Source: Candidatus Saccharimonadota bacterium (GTDB lineage Bacteria > Patescibacteriota > Saccharimonadia > Saccharimonadales > UBA4665). Taken from it: a stretch of 61,053 nucleotides of DNA. The translations under genes and the position numbers were made by a program. Numbering within the stretch: position 1 is the first letter of the stretch; each line of letters opens with the position of its first letter. Shown here one piece after another: positions 56,785-61,053 of the stretch. Location of the stretch: contig JAQBRP010000011.1 of the NCBI GenBank assembly GCA_028286405.1, positions 1 to 61,053 on the forward strand, in the 5' to 3' direction. A model generated the notes under the pieces. That model worked only from the letters and a program-made list of their open reading frames with translations. It made no database searches and was not told where the DNA came from.

Positions 56785-57834
56785 ATGGCAGCGTATAAAG
56801 TAATCCAGGACATTGAGGCCGAAGACAAGCTGGTGGGACCGCTCGGGTTCCGGCAGTTTGTGTACTTTTTGATAGCCGCGTTTCTTGGATACCTGAGTTT
56901 TATCTCGGTAGCCAAAGGTGTGCCTTTTTTGCTCGTACTGTTTGTGCCGCCAATGTTATTTTGTTTGTTTTTTGCCTGGCCCTGGAGCCCCGATCAGCCG
57001 ACCGAAGTGTGGGCCTTGGCCCGGATTCGTTTTTGGTTTAAGTCGCGCAAGCGAGTGTGGGACCAGTCCGGTGTTAAGGAATTTGTAACCGTTACCGTAC
57101 CGAAGCAAGTTGAGCGAGTGTACACCGATGGCTTATCGCAAACAGAGGTCCGCAGTCGGCTGCAGGCCCTAGCTAACACCATCGATAGTCGTGGCTGGGC
57201 AACTAAAAACGCCTACATTACCGCGCCCACTCGGGTCATACAGCCTGGTCAGCCAGGAGCAACCGACCGACTGCTCGACTTTAGCGCCATGCCGCAGGAG
57301 GTTTCGACGCTTGATGTGCGGGCTTCGGACGACATTTTGGACGAAGTAAACAATCCGATGGCCTACCAAATGAACAGCATGATTGACGCCTCTACCAAGG
57401 CGCACCGGGCAAGTTTAATGGATCGCCTGCGACAGCAGGGGGCTTCGGTACCGCCACTGCCGGCACCGGCCGAGCCGACTTGGTTTATGCAGCAACCCGC
57501 CGGACAACCAACGACCTTACCGCCAGTGGTTGACGTGACCACAGCTGTCGACACGCCGATGGATCAACTACCGGCTAAGCAGCCTGCAGGCACCAGTCAC
57601 CTCAAGAATGTGCAGCCCGTTTTGCCCACCGATCCGCTAACGCAACCACCGGCCACAATTGTGCCGCCAGAACCTGTTGCAGCGCCGATAAAACCTGTCC
57701 CTGCGCAGTCCGATCCTGCTATACTAAACTTAGCTCATGATAACAATCTTGATGTAGCTACATTGGCCCGCGAAGCGCGTAAAGTCCGCGGCCTCGATGC
57801 ATCAGATGGCGAGGTAGTGATATCGCTACATTAG
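56785..57834 (+). CDS. PrgI-family/VirB3-like T4SS protein
   Basis: YKVIQDIEAEDKLVGPLGFRQFVYFLIAAFLGYLSFISV. Confidence 0.8.
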   Translation: MAAYKVIQDIEAEDKLVGPLGFRQFVYFLIAAFLGYLSFISVAKGVPFLLVLFVPPMLFCLFFAWPWSPDQPTEVWALARIRFWFKSRKRVWDQSGVKEFVTVTVPKQVERVYTDGLSQTEVRSRLQALANTIDSRGWATKNAYITAPTRVIQPGQPGATDRLLDFSAMPQEVSTLDVRASDDILDEVNNPMAYQMNSMIDASTKAHRASLMDRLRQQGASVPPLPAPAEPTWFMQQPAGQPTTLPPVVDVTTAVDTPMDQLPAKQPAGTSHLKNVQPVLPTDPLTQPPATIVPPEPVAAPIKPVPAQSDPAILNLAHDNNLDVATLAREARKVRGLDASDGEVVISLH

Positions 57835-57860
57835 CGCGTGTCTTAGGTGGGTAAACATAC

Positions 57861-58751
57861 ATGAATCCTCAACAACCAACAAATCCCCAGTCTCAACCCC
57901 CAGTCGCACCAGCACCCCAGGTGTTTGTGCCTGGTGCTCCGCAGCCGCAAGTGGTGCAGCCGGGTGTCGCGCCCGTACCGCAGGTTGGTAAAGTAGCCGG
58001 TGCCACAACTCCTAAAAAGGCTAACCCCAATAGTACCCAGAACACTTTGCAAATTGCCGAAATTCGTGACGGCATTGTCATCATGAACGACGGTTCGTTC
58101 CGCTCGGTAGTTATGCTCAAGAGCATTAACTTTGACTTGATGAGCTCCCAAGAGCAAGAAGCGGTGGAGTATAGCTACCAGGGGTTTTTGAACTCGTTGT
58201 ACTTCCCAATTCAGATCTTTGTACGTTCGCAAAAAGTCGACCTGCAGCCCTATATCGAAAAGCTTGATCGCATTCGTATTGAACACGACAACATGCTGCT
58301 GGCGCTGCTCATGGAAGACTACATTGGCTACATTGATCAGTTGAGCCAGCAGGCCAATATTATGGACAAGAAATTCTACATTGTTATTCCATTCTTCCCC
58401 CACGAAGACCTCAAAACGGCCGCCCTCGACCAAAGCAAAAACTTCTTTAGCGGCCTGACCAGCATTTTTAGCAACAAAGAGGTGCACGTCACCATTAACG
58501 AAGCCGATCTAGAAGCCGCTAAAACCGAATTACGTAACCGCGTGCAGGCGCTGTTGAATGGCTTATTACAGAGCAGTATTCAGGGACTACCGCTTGATAC
58601 GCAGGAGCTGATTGAGCTGTATTACGACACCTACAACCCCGACACCGCTACCCGCCAAGAACTCAAGAACTTCAACGACCTAACGGCCGACGTAGTAACT
58701 AAAGGGCAGGGTATGGCCCCCCAACAACACCTGCAGCGGGAGCTACAGTAA
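57861..58751 (+). CDS. TraC-like (VirB4 N-terminal-like) T4SS protein without Walker motifs
   Basis: IAEIRDGIVIMNDGSFRSVVMLKSINFDLMSSQEQEAVEYSYQGFLNSLYFPIQIFVRSQKVDLQPY. Confidence 0.75.
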   Translation: MNPQQPTNPQSQPPVAPAPQVFVPGAPQPQVVQPGVAPVPQVGKVAGATTPKKANPNSTQNTLQIAEIRDGIVIMNDGSFRSVVMLKSINFDLMSSQEQEAVEYSYQGFLNSLYFPIQIFVRSQKVDLQPYIEKLDRIRIEHDNMLLALLMEDYIGYIDQLSQQANIMDKKFYIVIPFFPHEDLKTAALDQSKNFFSGLTSIFSNKEVHVTINEADLEAAKTELRNRVQALLNGLLQSSIQGLPLDTQELIELYYDTYNPDTATRQELKNFNDLTADVVTKGQGMAPQQHLQRELQ

Positions 58752-60665
58752 ATGGCTAAAAAACAGCAAATCGATCCGATTGCCATTGCCCAGGCGCAGC
58801 GCGCCCGCGAAGAGCAAGAAGTCCAAGCCGCTTTCCAGAAGGGCATTACGGCACTACGCGACTTTATTGCGCCCAGCTCACTCGAAATTAGCAGCACCCA
58901 CTTCCAAATGGGCACTCGTTTTGCGCGCACCTACTACATCTACGGCTACCCCCGTCAGTTGTACACTGGCTGGACCAGCAGCATGGTCAACCTCGACGAA
59001 GTGATCGACATGAGCATGTACATTTACCCGGTCGAAAGCCAGGTGGTACTCGAGAACCTGCGTAAAAAAGTGACGCAGCTAGAAGCTGGCATTCAAATTG
59101 ACTCCGAAAAGGGGCGTGTCCGCGACCCGGGCAAGCAAGCGGCGATTTTAGACGCCGAAGAAATGCGCGACAAGTTGCAAGTTGGCGAAGAGCGCTTCTT
59201 TAGGTTTGGCTTTTACTTCACGCTGTACGGTGGCTCTATGGAAGAGCTAGAATTCGTGGCCCACAAAGTGGAATCAATGCTCGGCCAGCAATTAATTTAC
59301 AGTAAGCCCGCTACCGCTCAGCAGGAACAGGCGCTTAACAGCTGCATACCGCAATTTACCGATCAATTACAGATCCGCCGTAACTTTAGTACCGGTGCGC
59401 TGAGCACGACCTTTCCGTTTACCTCAGCCGATCTGTCGCAAGAAAATGGCATTCTGTACGGCATTAACATGCACAACTCTGGCCTGGTCATTTTTGACCG
59501 CTTTAGCCTAGAAAACGGTAACTCGGTGGTCTTTGCTAAGTCTGGTGCCGGTAAATCGTTCGCCGTGAAGCTAGAAGCCTTACGCAGCATGATGTTCGGC
59601 ACCGAAATATTTATTATTGACCCCGAAAACGAATACCAACGCATGTGTGAAGCCGTTGGCGGTGCCTACGTTCGGCTGAGTTTGAGCTCTAGTACCCGAA
59701 TTAACCCCTTTGACCTGCCAAAAGTGGTCGACAGCGAAGAAGCCGACAATGCGCTGCGTTCCAACCTTATTACGCTGCACGGCCTGCTACGCCAAATGAT
59801 GGGTGGAGCCCAGGCCCAAATGGTCGGCGGGAATTCTCAGATATCGCCAGCCCTGACACCATCCGAAGAATCCGACCTGGATGCGGCCTTAATTGAAACC
59901 TACGCCAAGGCCGGCATTACCAACGATCCGCTAACACATACCGCCACGCCGCCGACTATTGCCGACCTATATGACACGCTGCTGCACATGGGCGGCTTTG
60001 GCCCACAGCTGGCTCAGCGCCTGCGCAAGTACACCACCGGCACCTTTGCCGGCATCTTCAGTCAGCAGAGCAATGTGGACGTTAACAACCCTATGGTGGT
60101 GTTTAATATTCGCGACCTGGAAGACGAATTGCGCCCGGTTGCCATGTACATTGTGCTCAACTACATCTGGAACAAGACCAAATCCGACCAAAAGCGTCGC
60201 ATGCTGATTGTTGATGAGGCCTGGCAGCTCATGAAATACGAAGACTCGGCCGCTTTCTTATTCAGCTTAGCTAAGCGGGCTCGTAAGTATAACTTGGGTA
60301 TCACGACCATTACCCAGGACGTCGAAGACTTTATTGGCAGTCGCATGGGCCGCGCCATTGTAGCCAACGCCAGTATGCAAATTTTGCTGAAGCAGTCGGC
60401 ATCGGCGGTCGACGTACTAGCCGACGTGTTCCGCCTGACCAGTGAGGAGCGTAAGCGCCTCAGCCAATTCCCAGTCGGACAAGGTTTATTCTTTGCAGGA
60501 CAGAACCACGTACATATTCAAGTTGTTGCTAGCCCAACAGAGACGGGGCTGATCACAACCAACCCCGACCAAGTGCGGCAAATCAACGAAGCCGCGGCCG
60601 CGGGTGAGTTTACGCAAGTGGATGGCACGATTGACCTCAACAATCGCCTGCATCCCGGTGTATAA
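58752..60665 (+). CDS. virB4: VirB4-family T4SS ATPase
   Basis: VVFAKSGAGKSFAVKLEALRSM Walker A; RRMLIVDEAWQLMKYED Walker B; ITTITQDVEDFIGS. Confidence 0.92.
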   Translation: MAKKQQIDPIAIAQAQRAREEQEVQAAFQKGITALRDFIAPSSLEISSTHFQMGTRFARTYYIYGYPRQLYTGWTSSMVNLDEVIDMSMYIYPVESQVVLENLRKKVTQLEAGIQIDSEKGRVRDPGKQAAILDAEEMRDKLQVGEERFFRFGFYFTLYGGSMEELEFVAHKVESMLGQQLIYSKPATAQQEQALNSCIPQFTDQLQIRRNFSTGALSTTFPFTSADLSQENGILYGINMHNSGLVIFDRFSLENGNSVVFAKSGAGKSFAVKLEALRSMMFGTEIFIIDPENEYQRMCEAVGGAYVRLSLSSSTRINPFDLPKVVDSEEADNALRSNLITLHGLLRQMMGGAQAQMVGGNSQISPALTPSEESDLDAALIETYAKAGITNDPLTHTATPPTIADLYDTLLHMGGFGPQLAQRLRKYTTGTFAGIFSQQSNVDVNNPMVVFNIRDLEDELRPVAMYIVLNYIWNKTKSDQKRRMLIVDEAWQLMKYEDSAAFLFSLAKRARKYNLGITTITQDVEDFIGSRMGRAIVANASMQILLKQSASAVDVLADVFRLTSEERKRLSQFPVGQGLFFAGQNHVHIQVVASPTETGLITTNPDQVRQINEAAAAGEFTQVDGTIDLNNRLHPGV

Positions 60666-60701
60666 TTAGAACTATAAGCAGTTTGAGAAACAACAAAGAC
60701 G

Positions 60702-61053
60702 ATGGGTGAACCCGCATATAAATTGCCCGAGGAGGACAGGCCGGATATTCGGCCTCATTTGCGTGAGCAAGAAGCGCGCCCCCAACTCGGTGTTATTGAA
60801 GGGGGCGGTGAAAGCTCCCCCCGATCCGAAGGGCACCTCCGTAGTGTAGACGACGAAGACGAAGCCCCTGAGAATGATGAACTCGGCACAGGCTCAAGTA
60901 GCGGCCCGTCGCAGCGCGGTTTTTACAGACCGGAGGGTGGTTCGGGCTCAACAAAGGGTGGTGCTAATACCGAAGCCGTCACACAGAATGCCGAGGGCCA
61001 ATCGCGTCTCTCTAAGTTCAAAAATCGCTACTTCGAAGGAGCCGGTAAATTCT
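60702..61053 (+). CDS. Hypothetical protein, hydrophilic N-terminal fragment (runs off right edge)
   Basis: MGEPAYKLPEEDRPDIRPHLREQEARPQLGVIEGGGESS... open to window end. Confidence 0.6.
   Translation, partial: MGEPAYKLPEEDRPDIRPHLREQEARPQLGVIEGGGESSPRSEGHLRSVDDEDEAPENDELGTGSSSGPSQRGFYRPEGGSGSTKGGANTEAVTQNAEGQSRLSKFKNRYFEGAGKF

Noticed and set aside
57843-58487. 214-aa minus-strand ORF in the TraC-like gene
   Set aside because: Antisense shadow of a well-supported T4SS gene.

Overview
This window looks like a chromosomal segment of a Candidatus Saccharibacteria (TM7)/CPR-type bacterium. That is inferred from gene content, small-protein density and the T4SS locus; no database search was run. 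Housekeeping genes include partial holA-like, an otsA-otsB fusion, mutM, polA, a dnaG-rpoD operon, orn, msrB, mscL, argS, a phosphosugar isomerase, groES-groEL with a CIRCE element, murE, tsaD, valS and hsp20. There are four tRNA genes: Ser-CGA, Arg-GCG, Ser-TGA and Ser-GCT. A type IV secretion locus starts at ~50.9 kb and runs off the right edge, with six tandem VirB2/TrbC-like pilin paralogs, a VirB6-like protein, PrgI/TraC-like proteins and a VirB4 ATPase. Most notable observations: (1) a dispersed family of ~65-bp palindromes (136, 21415, 45380) with compensatory changes between copies; (2) about 20 start codons preceded 6-8 nt upstream by a -10 hexamer and with no Shine-Dalgarno, i.e. predicted leaderless transcription, including a single palindromic -10 (AGTATACT) shared by two divergent genes; (3) a repeated divergent two-gene module at 30.5-33.1 kb with overlapping -35 boxes, GC-rich small genes and heavily structured 3' regions; (4) a DnaG primase lacking all four zinc ligands; (5) a six-pilin T4SS array; (6) a GC-rich, TGA-terminated secreted/lipoprotein pair; (7) micro-ORFs between 46.0 and 48.4 kb, two sharing a WR-x-[FL]-IE C-terminus.
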